Below are positions 13,943 to 22,542 of a stretch of 24,750 nucleotides of DNA, one piece after another. This stretch comes from Parvularcula sp039198765 (GTDB lineage: Bacteria > Pseudomonadota > Alphaproteobacteria > Caulobacterales > Parvularculaceae), in contig JBCCTF010000044.1 of the NCBI GenBank assembly GCA_039198765.1, positions 1 through 24,750 on the forward strand, read 5' to 3'. Each line of letters starts with the position of its first letter. The first letter of the stretch is position 1. Position numbers and translations under genes: made by a program. The notes beneath the pieces are model-generated. The model did not search any database. It saw only the letters and a program-made list of their open reading frames with translations, and was not told the DNA's origin.

Positions 13943-14821
13943 CTAGAGACGTTGCGCGCGCATCGTATCGCAGGCGCTCATTTCGCGAGCGCGGTAGCCG
14001 ATGGAGAACCACCGCTGACGCTGCTCGCTCGAGCCGTGGGTGAAGGTCTCAGGATTGGCCCGACCTGAGGATTGGCGCTGCAAGGTGTCATCACCAATCG
14101 CCGCCGCCGCGGTGAGGGCTTCCTCGATATCGCCTGCGTCGAGGGGGATCGCGGTACGTCCTGCCCATACCCCCGCGAGACAATCGGCCATCAGCTCGAG
14201 CCGCACGGAATAGGCGTTCCGCTCGGCATCGCTACGTGCCCGCGCTTGGAGTTGGCGCACCTCACCACTGACGCCCGTCACCGTTTGAATGTGATGGCCG
14301 ACCTCGTGGGCAATCACATAGGCTTGGGCGAAATCGCCAGGGGCACCGAAGCGGCGGGTCAGGTCGTCGAAGAAGCTGGTGTCGATGTAAATCTGCTGAT
14401 CCGCTGGGCAGTAGAACGGACCCACCCGCGCGTCCGCGGGGCCGCAGCCAGCGGTCCGATCGCGCCCGGAATAGAGGACCAGCGTTGGCTCAGGATAATT
14501 CCCGGCGCCGACCTCACGGAAAACGCTGGTGAAAACGTCCTCCGTCGAACGGAGCGTGACACCGATCAGTTGATCATAGCTTCGGTCGATGGAGCCAGAG
14601 CCGCTCGTCGGCGCGCCGGTTAGAGAGAGCGGGTTCACCCCGAGGCTGGAGAGGAGAAAGAACCCTCCAACCAGTACGACAACGCCGCCGATGCCGAAAC
14701 GGCCCATCACAAACTGCGCCAGATAAACAAGCAGCATCGAACCACCGCCGCCCATCTGAGAGCCGCCACTGCGCCGCCGATCATCGATATTGTCGGAAGA
14801 CCTGAAGTCGTCGAGGCGCAT
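13943..14821 (-). CDS. Neutral zinc metallopeptidase, YpfJ family
   Basis: The 292-residue protein matches the putative neutral zinc metallopeptidase family (YpfJ). The N-terminus MRLDDFRSSDNIDDRR followed by a Gly/Ser linker is characteristic. One membrane segment (about 42-60, GIGGVVVLVGGFFLLSSLGV) anchors it with the catalytic part outside the cytoplasm. The zinc motif HEVGHH is at residues 172-177. CGPADARVGPFYCPADQQIY and the downstream ELMADCLAGVWA supply other conserved positions. The physiological substrate is not known to me. The ATG at 14821 has AGGA eight bases upstream. It is 51 bases downstream of the DUF2721 gene and probably in one transcript with it. Confidence 0.93.
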   Translation of the reverse strand: MRLDDFRSSDNIDDRRRSGGSQMGGGGSMLLVYLAQFVMGRFGIGGVVVLVGGFFLLSSLGVNPLSLTGAPTSGSGSIDRSYDQLIGVTLRSTEDVFTSVFREVGAGNYPEPTLVLYSGRDRTAGCGPADARVGPFYCPADQQIYIDTSFFDDLTRRFGAPGDFAQAYVIAHEVGHHIQTVTGVSGEVRQLQARARSDAERNAYSVRLELMADCLAGVWAGRTAIPLDAGDIEEALTAAAAIGDDTLQRQSSGRANPETFTHGSSEQRQRWFSIGYRAREMSACDTMRAQRL

Positions 14822-14872
14822 AGCGCGTTCCTGCCGTGAGTTGAACTGCCACTGATGCTAGCTCAGCAGACC

Positions 14873-15313
14873 TCAACCCAACAGGTCACGGCGCACTTTC
14901 AGTGAACGGATAGCGATCGCGATCTCCCGCAGGAAGAACGCCAGCCCGCCCGTCAGCAGCGCCATGGTCATGACGAACAGCACCGCCACCACAAGCCGGA
15001 CGTCGATGGGCGTCAGCTGCTCAACAAACAACAACGCGACGACAAAGCAGACCAAAAGAGCCGATGCCGTTGTCGTGTAAATCGCCAAATTCGATGCCGT
15101 CATACGCTGGCCCAACGCCGAAAGCTCATCGCGGCATCTCAGACGGGTGGCCTCTGCAGGACCACTATCGAGAATGCCCTCAAGCTCCCGCGCCCTGTCC
15201 ACAACACGGCCGAGCCTCGCGGTCATCACGTTCAAAAGCGCTCCGATCCCTGCGAGCAGAAAGATCGGCGCCACCGCAAGCGCAATAGCATCGGCGATAA
15301 TCGGCTGTTCCAT
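14873..15313 (-). CDS. DUF2721 membrane protein
   Basis: The small integral membrane protein of 146 residues has three hydrophobic segments: AIALAVAPIFLLAGIGALLN near the N-terminus, a central ASALLVCFVVALLFVEQL, and VAVLFVMTMALLTGGLAFFL near the C-terminus. Between the first two lies a charged helix, TARLGRVVDRARELE, a hallmark of the DUF2721 family. No function is established for the family. It lies between tdk (41 bases upstream) and the YpfJ-type peptidase (51 bases downstream), all on the minus strand. The ATG at 15313 is the only good start; no ribosome site at proper spacing is obvious. Confidence 0.85.
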   Translation of the reverse strand: MEQPIIADAIALAVAPIFLLAGIGALLNVMTARLGRVVDRARELEGILDSGPAEATRLRCRDELSALGQRMTASNLAIYTTTASALLVCFVVALLFVEQLTPIDVRLVVAVLFVMTMALLTGGLAFFLREIAIAIRSLKVRRDLLG

Positions 15314-15354
15314 CCTGCGGACGTGGGCGCACTCCGCAAGGCGGTCAAGCGGCG

Positions 15355-15927
15355 CTAGATGTCCAGCGCTTCGCGGAAGTGCTTCCGGCAGAGCGGGACA
15401 TAGTCGCCCTTCTCAACGCCCACCTGCTCCCCCTCACGCACGGCCTCGCCAGTACCGTCACGGCGCAGATTCATCGTGGCCTTCTTCCCGCAATGGCAGA
15501 TCGTCCGCGCCTCCCGTAGATCGTCGGCGATGGCCAAAAGCGTAGCCGAACCAGGAAACAGCTGACCCTGAAAGTCTGTCCGCAAACCATAGCAAAGGAC
15601 TGGGATGCCAAGGTCATCGGCGACCTTTGCCATATCCCAGACCTGGGCCTCGCTCAGGAACTGCGCCTCATCCACGAAGACAGCGTCGGGTTTCTCGGAG
15701 CCGATGGCTTCAACCAGATCGGTATCCTCACGGAAGAGATGCGCCTCAGCGACCAGCCCGATCCGCGACTCGATCGTCCCCATCGTCTCGTCAGGATCAG
15801 CCGCGCCTTCGCCTGACGTCCACAGCATCACTTGCATTCCGCGCTCACGGTAATTGTGCGCTGCTTGCAGAAGGATCGCCGACTTACCGGCGTTCATCGC
15901 ACTGTAGGTGAAGTAGAGCTTAGCCAT
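15355..15927 (-). CDS. tdk: Thymidine kinase
   Basis: Thymidine kinase phosphorylates thymidine to dTMP with ATP in the salvage pathway. The 190-residue product begins MAKLYFTYSAMNAGKS, with the P-loop at the N-terminus as in bacterial class II TK. It has the Walker B-like DAVFVDEAQFL and the substrate lasso region CYGLRTDFQGQLFPGS. A zinc site is formed by ICHCGKKA and the late CRKH, giving three Cys and one His. The start at 15927 follows family length. An ATG six residues upstream (15945) is equally open and neither has a strong ribosome site. It is the first gene of the minus-strand run down to the MATE gene and is divergent from the hydrolase gene with 83 bases between. Confidence 0.95.
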   Translation of the reverse strand: MAKLYFTYSAMNAGKSAILLQAAHNYRERGMQVMLWTSGEGAADPDETMGTIESRIGLVAEAHLFREDTDLVEAIGSEKPDAVFVDEAQFLSEAQVWDMAKVADDLGIPVLCYGLRTDFQGQLFPGSATLLAIADDLREARTICHCGKKATMNLRRDGTGEAVREGEQVGVEKGDYVPLCRKHFREALDI

Positions 15928-16010
15928 GGGCGGCGCGTAGCGCATGTCTTGCTCGGCCGTACAGAGTTGCCGTCGCTTGACCACGGCTGACCGAGACCCA
16001 CTCTCCCACA

Positions 16011-17354
16011 ATGCTGGGCCTCATTATCAGTGTTCTTTCCCTCTCTCTTGCTGAGCCCCAGGGCCGCCCGATCGAGGGTCATTGGGAAGGTGCAATGATC
16101 ATCAACGGCAGCCCTTTGGGCCTATCCATGTCGATCACGGCGGATGGGGACGGCTACGTTGCGGATCCCTCGATCAGCGAGTGGGTTTGGTACGCTCTCG
16201 ATCCGTCACCGGTGACGAAAACCGATACCGGGATCATCATCAAAGACCTCTACGGCGGGGATGCGTTTCTCACCCTGGACCCGAAGTATCGCCAGCTTAT
16301 CGGCACCATCGAAAATTCGGGCGAGCCCATCAAAGTGCACCTGAAACCTGTCCCGCCTCCGCCTCTGCCGGACTGGCGGGAGGAGGATGTCACCTTCACG
16401 AGCGCAGACGGCACTGTGCTCTCCGGCACACTCACTGTTCCCAATTCCGCGGATCCGTCCGCGGCAATCATTCTGCTTCATGGCCGAGGCTGTGGACGAC
16501 GTTCGTTGGGCGAAGCGCGAGTCTATGCGGCGCGCGGGATGGCCGCGCTGACCTTCGACAAGCGCGGCGCAGGGAAGAGCGCTGGCGATTGCCAAACGGC
16601 AACGCATACGATGACTGTTGCGGATGCCGAGGCCGCCCAGAGGTTCCTGCAGCAGCATCGGTCGATCGATCGGCGCAGGATTGGGTACCGCGGGACGTCA
16701 GCCGGAGCATGGACAGCACAAGCCTTGGCCGAGCGGGCTTGGTCGGTCCGCAGGCTGAACAAACCTGCTTTCCTGATCACGTGGATCGGCCCAGCCACGT
16801 CCATCCGCGACCAACAGCGACAGTCAGCACGCACCTATGGAGAAGGGGTCGGCGCGGCCGAGGAACAGATCGCCCTCGCTGAAGAGTCTGTCGACTTGAT
16901 CACAGGCGAGGACGTATCAGACCCGGCGGTCATCAACCGGCTGATCGCCATCCGTGACAAGGCGGAGACAGAAGGCTGGTACGGACTGATGTTCGGCCCA
17001 GACGACCTCCCCAAAACGGCAGAAGACATCCCAAATCTCTACCTCTCCAAGTTCAGGTTCGACCCGGAACGCGTGCTCGGCAAGCTAGCTCAGACGCCAT
17101 ACCTCGCCGTCTTCGGCGAAGAGGACGGCATCGTCCCCCTCAGCGAAAACACTGCGGCTCTAGAGACGGCTTTCGCAGGTTCAGAAGACCTCAAAATCGT
17201 GGTGTTGCCAGGCATCGGGCACAGCCTCGAACATGGAGATACAATGGTCACGCTGCCGAATGGGCAGACCTACTTCAAGATCGACACGGTTGAGCCGCGC
17301 TACATGACAGAGACGATCCTGTTCCTCCGCCGAGAAGGCCTGATGCCGCGGTAG
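16011..17354 (+). CDS. Exported alpha/beta hydrolase
   Basis: This 447-residue protein has a short hydrophobic N-terminus (MLGLIISVLSLSLAEPQG) that is probably a signal peptide. Residues 20-125 form a beta-rich domain (IEGHWEGAMIINGSPLGLSM) of the kind seen in front of some secreted hydrolases. From about 126 comes an alpha/beta hydrolase fold: AAIILLHGRGCGRRS (oxyanion region), LTFDKRGAGKSAGDC, the nucleophile elbow GTSAGAW with Ser230, Asp372 in FGEEDGIVP, and His404 in GIGHSLEHG. Esterase or peptidase activity is likely; the substrate cannot be told. The ribosome site is poor. typA starts 69 bases downstream on the same strand. Confidence 0.85.
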   Translation: MLGLIISVLSLSLAEPQGRPIEGHWEGAMIINGSPLGLSMSITADGDGYVADPSISEWVWYALDPSPVTKTDTGIIIKDLYGGDAFLTLDPKYRQLIGTIENSGEPIKVHLKPVPPPPLPDWREEDVTFTSADGTVLSGTLTVPNSADPSAAIILLHGRGCGRRSLGEARVYAARGMAALTFDKRGAGKSAGDCQTATHTMTVADAEAAQRFLQQHRSIDRRRIGYRGTSAGAWTAQALAERAWSVRRLNKPAFLITWIGPATSIRDQQRQSARTYGEGVGAAEEQIALAEESVDLITGEDVSDPAVINRLIAIRDKAETEGWYGLMFGPDDLPKTAEDIPNLYLSKFRFDPERVLGKLAQTPYLAVFGEEDGIVPLSENTAALETAFAGSEDLKIVVLPGIGHSLEHGDTMVTLPNGQTYFKIDTVEPRYMTETILFLRREGLMPR

Positions 17355-17423
17355 TCGCCACTCTCCAAAGCGTGTCCATAAGACTGCTTGCGCAGTGCAC
17401 AAAAAGTCGGCACGGGCGCAGCC

Positions 17424-19268
17424 ATGACAGAACAGCTCCGCAACATTGCGATCATCGCTCACGTTGACCACGGCAAGACGACCCTCGTCGACGAAATGCT
17501 CCGCCAGTCCGGTACGGTGCAGGCGCACCAGGAGATGGCCGAGCGCGCCATGGACTCAGGCGATATCGAGCGCGAGCGGGGCATCACGATCCTCGCCAAA
17601 TGCACCAGCGTGATGTGGGAGAAGGGCGACGCCCCGACCCGCGTGAACATCGTCGACACGCCGGGCCACGCCGATTTCGGCGGCGAGGTGGAGCGTATCC
17701 TCTCGATGGTCGACGGCTGTGTCCTCCTGATCGACGCCGCCGAAGGGCCGATGCCGCAGACCAAGTTCGTGCTGTCCAAAGCGCTGGCCCTGGGCCTTCG
17801 CCCCATCGTCTGCCTGAACAAGGTGGATCGTCCGCAGGCGGAGCCAGACAATGCCCTCGACGCAGCGTTCGATCTCTTCGCAGCCCTCGGCGCGAGTGAC
17901 GAGCAGCTCGATTTCCCCGTCCTCTACGCCTCTGGCCGCGACGGCTGGGCATCAGAGGAGCTGGACGGCGATCGCACCGACCTCGCACCGCTCTTTGAAC
18001 GGATTATTGCGCACGTCCCGCCACCCCCCGTGGCTGACGATGCGGCGGAGAAGCCGTTCCAGATGCTGGCGACCACGCTGGAGGCAGACAGCTTCCTCGG
18101 CCGCATCCTCACGGGCCGCGTCACCGCGGGCATCGTGAAGCCGGGCATGACGCTGAAAGCTCTGTCTGCTGACGGTTCTGAGATTGAACGTGTGCGCCTG
18201 ACCAAGGTCCTCGCCTTCCGCGGCCTCGCGCGTCAGCCCGTGGATGAAGCAGGCCCCGGCGACATCGTCGCCCTCGCAGGCTTCCAGAAGGCATCGGTCG
18301 CTGACACGCTCTGTGATCTGACAGTCGACAACGCGTTGCCATCACAGCCGATCGATCCGCCGACCCTTTCGATCCGTGTTGCCCCTAACGATAGCCCGCT
18401 CGCTGGGCGTGAAGGTGACAAGGTGCAAAGCCGGGTCATCCGTGAACGTCTTTTCCGCCAGGCTGAAGGCGACGTCGCGATCCAGGTCTCCGAAACCCAG
18501 GACGGCGACGCCTACGAAGTGGCTGGACGCGGCGAGCTGCAGCTCGGCGTGCTTCTCGAAAACATGCGCCGCGAGGGCTTTGAACTCGCCGTCTCTCGTC
18601 CGCAGGTGGTCACCCGCCGTGACGAGAATGGCGCGCTGCTAGAGCCGATCGAAGAAGTCACGATCGACGTCGATGACGAGCATACCGGTACGGTGATCGA
18701 GAAACTGACCCAGCGCAAAGCAGAGCTCGTTGAGATGAAACCGTCAGGGGGCGGAAAAACGCGCATCGTACTCAATTCGCCAGCCCGCGCGCTGATCGGC
18801 TATCACTCCGAATTCCTGACCGACACCCGCGGCTCAGGCGTGATCAACCGTGCCTATCTCGAACACGCACCACACAAGGGCGCGATCGAAGCCCGTCGTC
18901 AGGGCGCGCTTATCTCAAACGGTGACGGCGATTCTGTTCCGTATGCGTTGTGGAACCTGGAAGAGCGCGGCGTCATGTTCATTGGGCCGGGCGAGAAGGT
19001 CTACAAAGGCATGATCATCGGCGAGAATGCAAAGCCTGACGACCTCGACGTGAACCCGCTGAAGGCGAAGCAGCTGACCAATATCCGCGCCGCTGGCAAG
19101 GACGACGCCGTCCGCCTGACCCCGCCGCGGCGCCTCTCGCTTGAGGAAGCGATCAGCTACATCGGCGATGATGAACTGGTTGAGGTCACGCCAAAAACCG
19201 TTCGCCTGCGGAAGAAAGAGCTCGAACCGCACATGCGGAAACGCCGCGCGAAGGAAGCGGCGGCTTAG
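17424..19268 (+). CDS. typA: Translational GTPase TypA/BipA
   Basis: TypA (BipA) is a ribosome-binding GTPase of the EF-G family involved in ribosome assembly and stress or cold adaptation. The 614-residue product shows all the G motifs: AHVDHGKTTL (P-loop), RGITILAK (switch I), DTPGHADFGGEVERIL (G3), NKVDRPQAEPD (G4) and ASGRDGW (G5). Domain II follows, then an EF-G-like domain with GRGELQLGVLLENMRREGFE, and the TypA-specific C-terminal domain (TDTRGSGVINRAYLEH, GPGEKVYKGMIIGEN, LEEAISYIGDDELVEVTP). The ATG at 17424 matches the family N-terminus MTEQLRNIAIIAHVD; an upstream in-frame start at 17388 is rejected. The downstream lipoprotein gene begins 24 bases after its stop. Confidence 0.97.
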   Translation: MTEQLRNIAIIAHVDHGKTTLVDEMLRQSGTVQAHQEMAERAMDSGDIERERGITILAKCTSVMWEKGDAPTRVNIVDTPGHADFGGEVERILSMVDGCVLLIDAAEGPMPQTKFVLSKALALGLRPIVCLNKVDRPQAEPDNALDAAFDLFAALGASDEQLDFPVLYASGRDGWASEELDGDRTDLAPLFERIIAHVPPPPVADDAAEKPFQMLATTLEADSFLGRILTGRVTAGIVKPGMTLKALSADGSEIERVRLTKVLAFRGLARQPVDEAGPGDIVALAGFQKASVADTLCDLTVDNALPSQPIDPPTLSIRVAPNDSPLAGREGDKVQSRVIRERLFRQAEGDVAIQVSETQDGDAYEVAGRGELQLGVLLENMRREGFELAVSRPQVVTRRDENGALLEPIEEVTIDVDDEHTGTVIEKLTQRKAELVEMKPSGGGKTRIVLNSPARALIGYHSEFLTDTRGSGVINRAYLEHAPHKGAIEARRQGALISNGDGDSVPYALWNLEERGVMFIGPGEKVYKGMIIGENAKPDDLDVNPLKAKQLTNIRAAGKDDAVRLTPPRRLSLEEAISYIGDDELVEVTPKTVRLRKKELEPHMRKRRAKEAAA

Positions 19269-19292
19269 GACAGCCAGACGGGGGAGAGTCCA

Positions 19293-20258
19293 GTGCGTAT
19301 CGTTTTCGCCTTCATCGCGACACTGTTTGTAGCGAGCGCCTGTAGCGAGCCCGATGGCCTTACCCCTCGGATTTCTGTCGATGAATCCGTTGCGCCTGAA
19401 GTCACCACACTTCTCGAAGCGCGCCGTAGTCTCGTGATTACAACGTCGACGGACGATGCAGGCATCTTGGTGGTGCCAGTTGAAGGCGGCATACAGATGA
19501 AAGCCGCAACGCCGTCGATGGAGCGCCGCGACATCGCTTATGCCGACACCATTGCGCTGAACGTGGACGTTGAACACCTTGCCCTCATCATCACTGCACG
19601 GAGCCATGCTATGCAGGTGGCGAGCGGGGCAGCGCCTGATGCTGTTGCCCAACTTCGCGGTCTCGCATTGGAACTGGCTGAGGCGCTGAACGACACGGAC
19701 CCAAGCCTTCCGCTAGCAGAAGATCTGCGCACGTCTTATCGCCAGGTTCTGTTCCAGATCGCCATGACGACACGGAATGAAGGCGACGCCAATGCGCTTC
19801 TCGCTTTTGAAAAATCCGAAGCCAAGGAACAGCGCGGTGTTGATGTAACCGACCGGTTCGAGAGCGCCCGCGCCTGGTACTATTTCGCCTCAGCCACCCA
19901 CCTCACGGCGGATATGAACAGCGACCGCGAGATCGCTTATGCCTTCTCAGGGTTCAAGGATGCTCAACGCGCCGCTATCCGCGAACGCGAGGTCGAGAAC
20001 CACACGCTCCGCACCGATCAAGACCTGATCGCAGCCCGTGTGCGTATCGGCCAGCTGCTCACAGCGATCAGTACACTCCGCGATAATGACAAGCTTCGCG
20101 ACGAAGCGGACTTCGCCTTCGGGTCGGCCGCAGGCCTTTGGTACGATGTGATGGGTGCGGAAGAAACCTTCTGCTACCGCGTTGATCTTCTACCGGACAC
20201 CGAGCCGAGGTGCATCGCGCCTGAAGATGCCGAGCTTCCTCGCTTCGTACCCAGCTAA
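19293..20258 (+). CDS. Unrecognised lipoprotein
   Basis: The GTG start has a strong GGGGAGAG ribosome site. The 321-residue precursor begins MRIVFAFIATLFVASAC, a lipoprotein signal with Cys17. The rest is soluble and mostly helical by appearance, with an Ala/Leu-rich middle (AVAQLRGLALELAEALND) and charged helices (FKDAQRAAIREREVENHTL). A Cys pair near the C-terminus (TFCYRVDLLPDTEPRC) could form a disulfide in the periplasm. No known family is recognised. It is probably co-transcribed with typA. Its last four bases overlap the convergent membrane protein gene at 20255. Confidence 0.7.
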   Translation: MRIVFAFIATLFVASACSEPDGLTPRISVDESVAPEVTTLLEARRSLVITTSTDDAGILVVPVEGGIQMKAATPSMERRDIAYADTIALNVDVEHLALIITARSHAMQVASGAAPDAVAQLRGLALELAEALNDTDPSLPLAEDLRTSYRQVLFQIAMTTRNEGDANALLAFEKSEAKEQRGVDVTDRFESARAWYYFASATHLTADMNSDREIAYAFSGFKDAQRAAIREREVENHTLRTDQDLIAARVRIGQLLTAISTLRDNDKLRDEADFAFGSAAGLWYDVMGAEETFCYRVDLLPDTEPRCIAPEDAELPRFVPS

Positions 20259-20956
20259 GCCAAGCTGTAGCCGAATGACATGGCGAAAGGGATCACGCCG
20301 GCCGGGAACGCTGACGCCGCTAGTCGTTGCGCGAAAGGCGTTTGCGCCTCGTTCTGTATACTGAAGAAAAACCAAACGCCGAAGAGGCCGATGGCGACCA
20401 GCACCGTCAGCTCGCGCACCAGCGGGGTCGTGCCCGAAAGCATGAGCAGCGCGAAAACCTCTAAAGGGGCCAAGACCATAGCGAAGCCGACCATGGCGTA
20501 GAACCCTGCCCGGATGGACGCGACTAAGGGCCAATCACCGACGCGCATGAGGAAAAGTGGAAGGTGAAAGACCAGCCCCATGAAGAGGGCCACGAAAAAG
20601 AGTGGTAAGAACAGGGTGGCGATCGCCCACACCTGCCCGTCGCTTGCCGCCGTTCCCACGCCGGAGCCGATCGCCACAAACGTGCCGCCGCTGTTGGGGG
20701 CCAGCGCGGCGAAGGCGACGCTGGACGTGATCAGCCCAAGGACGAAAAACGCACCCGGCGCGAGAAGCAGCCCGCGCCTGCCCTGGGGCTCAACCGCCGC
20801 GATCATCGGCGCCAACGCGCGCGGCCAGAAGACCGCGGAAAGCACTGTGGGCACCAACGCAATCGCCGCAAGCGCCAGGGACGTCAGCGCACCATCAATG
20901 ACCCCAAGGGTGTTCTTCTCACCGGTCGGTTCTGGATCATCTTCAAACGGAAACAT
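20255..20956 (-). CDS. Unrecognised polytopic membrane protein
   Basis: The 233-residue protein has a short acidic N-terminus (MFPFEDDPEPTGEKN) and about five hydrophobic segments: near 24-45, 63-88, 109-135 (LFLPLFFVALFMGLVFHLPL), 145-172 and 184-204. This suggests an inner-membrane protein with no large soluble domain. I do not recognise the family. The start ATG has GAGGA about nine bases upstream. It lies four bases after the gene at 20961-21929, so the two are almost certainly co-transcribed and may work together. Its stop overlaps the stop region of the convergent lipoprotein gene. Confidence 0.65.
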   Translation of the reverse strand: MFPFEDDPEPTGEKNTLGVIDGALTSLALAAIALVPTVLSAVFWPRALAPMIAAVEPQGRRGLLLAPGAFFVLGLITSSVAFAALAPNSGGTFVAIGSGVGTAASDGQVWAIATLFLPLFFVALFMGLVFHLPLFLMRVGDWPLVASIRAGFYAMVGFAMVLAPLEVFALLMLSGTTPLVRELTVLVAIGLFGVWFFFSIQNEAQTPFAQRLAASAFPAGVIPFAMSFGYSLA

Positions 20957-20960
20957 GCCG

Positions 20961-21929
20961 TCAGTCCTCGCCAGGAGTATCGGAAGGCAATTCGCCCACC
21001 CGAAGCAAGCGGTTCACCCGCTCAGCTCCGTAGCGAGCATTGAACGTGGCGAGGCACTTTGGGTGGAGCGAGTTACGTCCCAGCCATTGCCAACGCTCAA
21101 ACGAGGCGTTGGTCTCTCGTAACGCTGCATCAACTGCTTCAAGCGCATCAAAATAGTCCGTATCCGGAACTGGATCGGCCGATGACACACGCCTGCTCAT
21201 TTCTCCGAAGTGGACCTCATAGACGATCGACGATCCGTCACTGGTTTCGTTGCAACCGAGCTGCACGCGGGTTGCCTCTCCCCAAAGATGTGTCTGTAGC
21301 CCCTTAAAAGGTATGAAAGGGTCGCGTACATAGGATGTGGCCGTATACAGATCACCGGTCTTTGTTTCGAGGCTCGTTATCACGATCCCAACCATAAACA
21401 GCTGGACAGCAAAGGACGTGTACTGTCGAGTCTCGGCGATCATCCATCGGACCGCATACTCATCTGCAGACGCCAATGCATGAGCGCCCTCTGACAGCCT
21501 TTCGATCATGGATGATCGAGACCAACGCCACCCTATGTTGTTCATCGTGACGAATGTCAGTGCATAGCGGAAGCGGTTCTGCACCGGCAGCGCCGAAACC
21601 AAGACGTAGAAAAACGCACCGACCGCGAAAATCCAACCAATGACCCAGGCTATCATCCCAAAGCCGAGGTTGGTTTTGTAGAGAAGTGGAGTGGCCCCTC
21701 CAGCGAGACTGAAAAGGTTTGTCTCGGTGCGATCACTCAGGAACGGCCAAAGCAAAACGGCACCCGCACCAAAGCCAATCGCAAGAACCAAAAGAACAGC
21801 GAGCCGCAACGAGTCTCGGTGATCAGGCCCTAACGCGAGCACCGTGGCGATTTCCTCAGCCACCGCCCGTCTGACACCAAAAACGCGCTGCACTTCATCA
21901 ACGTCGATGGGCTCTTTGGTCTCTGCCAC
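20961..21929 (-). CDS. Unrecognised membrane protein with large C-terminal domain
   Basis: The GTG-start ORF of 322 residues is preceded by a purine-rich ribosome site (GGAGGGAGAG farther up, AAGGG close). Residues 1-40 look cytoplasmic (IDVDEVQRVFGVRRAVAEEI). Two membrane segments follow at about 42-64 and 89-114, and a third at about 165-185 (VQLFMVGIVITSL). The C-terminal 120 residues are soluble, with two cysteines (QLGCNETSDG and HPKCLATF). No known family is recognised. The codons are visibly less GC-biased than those of typA or sdhA, which may mean lower expression or a different history. The gene overlaps no neighbour and forms a pair with the membrane protein downstream. Confidence 0.65.
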   Translation of the reverse strand: MAETKEPIDVDEVQRVFGVRRAVAEEIATVLALGPDHRDSLRLAVLLVLAIGFGAGAVLLWPFLSDRTETNLFSLAGGATPLLYKTNLGFGMIAWVIGWIFAVGAFFYVLVSALPVQNRFRYALTFVTMNNIGWRWSRSSMIERLSEGAHALASADEYAVRWMIAETRQYTSFAVQLFMVGIVITSLETKTGDLYTATSYVRDPFIPFKGLQTHLWGEATRVQLGCNETSDGSSIVYEVHFGEMSRRVSSADPVPDTDYFDALEAVDAALRETNASFERWQWLGRNSLHPKCLATFNARYGAERVNRLLRVGELPSDTPGED

Positions 21930-22006
21930 CCCTTGCTCTCCCTCCGCGACGACGCGCCGGGGCTCTCTGTAACATCATCGTAGGGTCTTGCCGACATATC
22001 GTGGGG

Positions 22007-22028
22007 GCGCAGGGGCCAAACCCTGCGC
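22007..22028. repeat. Perfect inverted repeat upstream of sdhC
   Basis: GCGCAGGG (22007-22014) and CCCTGCGC (22021-22028) are exact complements around the loop GCCAAA. The hairpin lies about 90 bases before the sdhC start, in the only gap that can hold the sdh promoter. No T tract follows on either strand, so it is not a clear terminator. It may be an operator or a structured leader element. Confidence 0.5.
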
Positions 22029-22116
22029 GTAGACGATTGTTCTGCAAGGATTTGCCGTGCGGTCTTGCCGCTTTGCCTCCATTTGGGGCATGGGGTAGCC
22101 AGTCCAGGAGTAGTTT

Positions 22117-22542
22117 ATGTCTGAGAGCGTTTCCCAAGTTCGTTTTGTGCCCGGTGAGACGGCTCCGATGTCTCCGCACCTGCAGGTGTGGAAGTTCACC
22201 GTCACCATGGCTGCATCCATCACCCACCGCGCGACCGGTGTCGCGAACGCTGTGGGGATGCTGGCGCTGACGGCGTGGATCGGATCCGCCGCGCTTTCGG
22301 AGGCTGCCTTCAACACGGTCAGCGGATTTCTCGGATCGGGCCTCGGCCGCTTCATCCTTTTCGGGTTCACGCTGTCGGTGATGTTCCACCTGGTGAATGG
22401 CCTCCGCTACCTCTTCGCTGACGCCGGCATAGGGATGGGCAAAGACCAGGCGGCGAAGACCGCGTGGGCGGCATACCTCCTCTCGCCCGTTCTGTCGGTC
22501 ATCATTTTCTGGGCAGCCTACGCCCTAGGCGGAGGTCAGTAA
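22117..22542 (+). CDS. sdhC: Succinate dehydrogenase cytochrome b556 subunit
   Basis: SdhC is one of the two membrane anchors of complex II; with SdhD it binds haem b and ubiquinone. The 141-residue product contains the family motif SPHLQVWKFTVTMAASITHRATGVA (residues about 19-43) carrying the quinone-site Ser/Arg region. Three membrane helices follow, with the haem-ligand His in VMFHLVNGLRYL. A CCAGGAG ribosome site precedes the ATG at 22117. Its stop overlaps the sdhD start (TAATG), with GGAGGT just before, so sdhD is translationally coupled. Regulation may involve the inverted repeat at 22007. Confidence 0.94.
   Translation: MSESVSQVRFVPGETAPMSPHLQVWKFTVTMAASITHRATGVANAVGMLALTAWIGSAALSEAAFNTVSGFLGSGLGRFILFGFTLSVMFHLVNGLRYLFADAGIGMGKDQAAKTAWAAYLLSPVLSVIIFWAAYALGGGQ

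Noticed and set aside
16082..16882. A 266-codon ORF in another frame of the hydrolase gene
   Set aside because: The hydrolase frame has the Ser-Asp-His triad and a signal peptide, while this frame has low-complexity Arg-rich sequence.
17384..17400. Short hairpin ACTGC/GCAGT before typA
   Set aside because: Five pairs without a T tract; too weak to call a terminator or a regulatory site.
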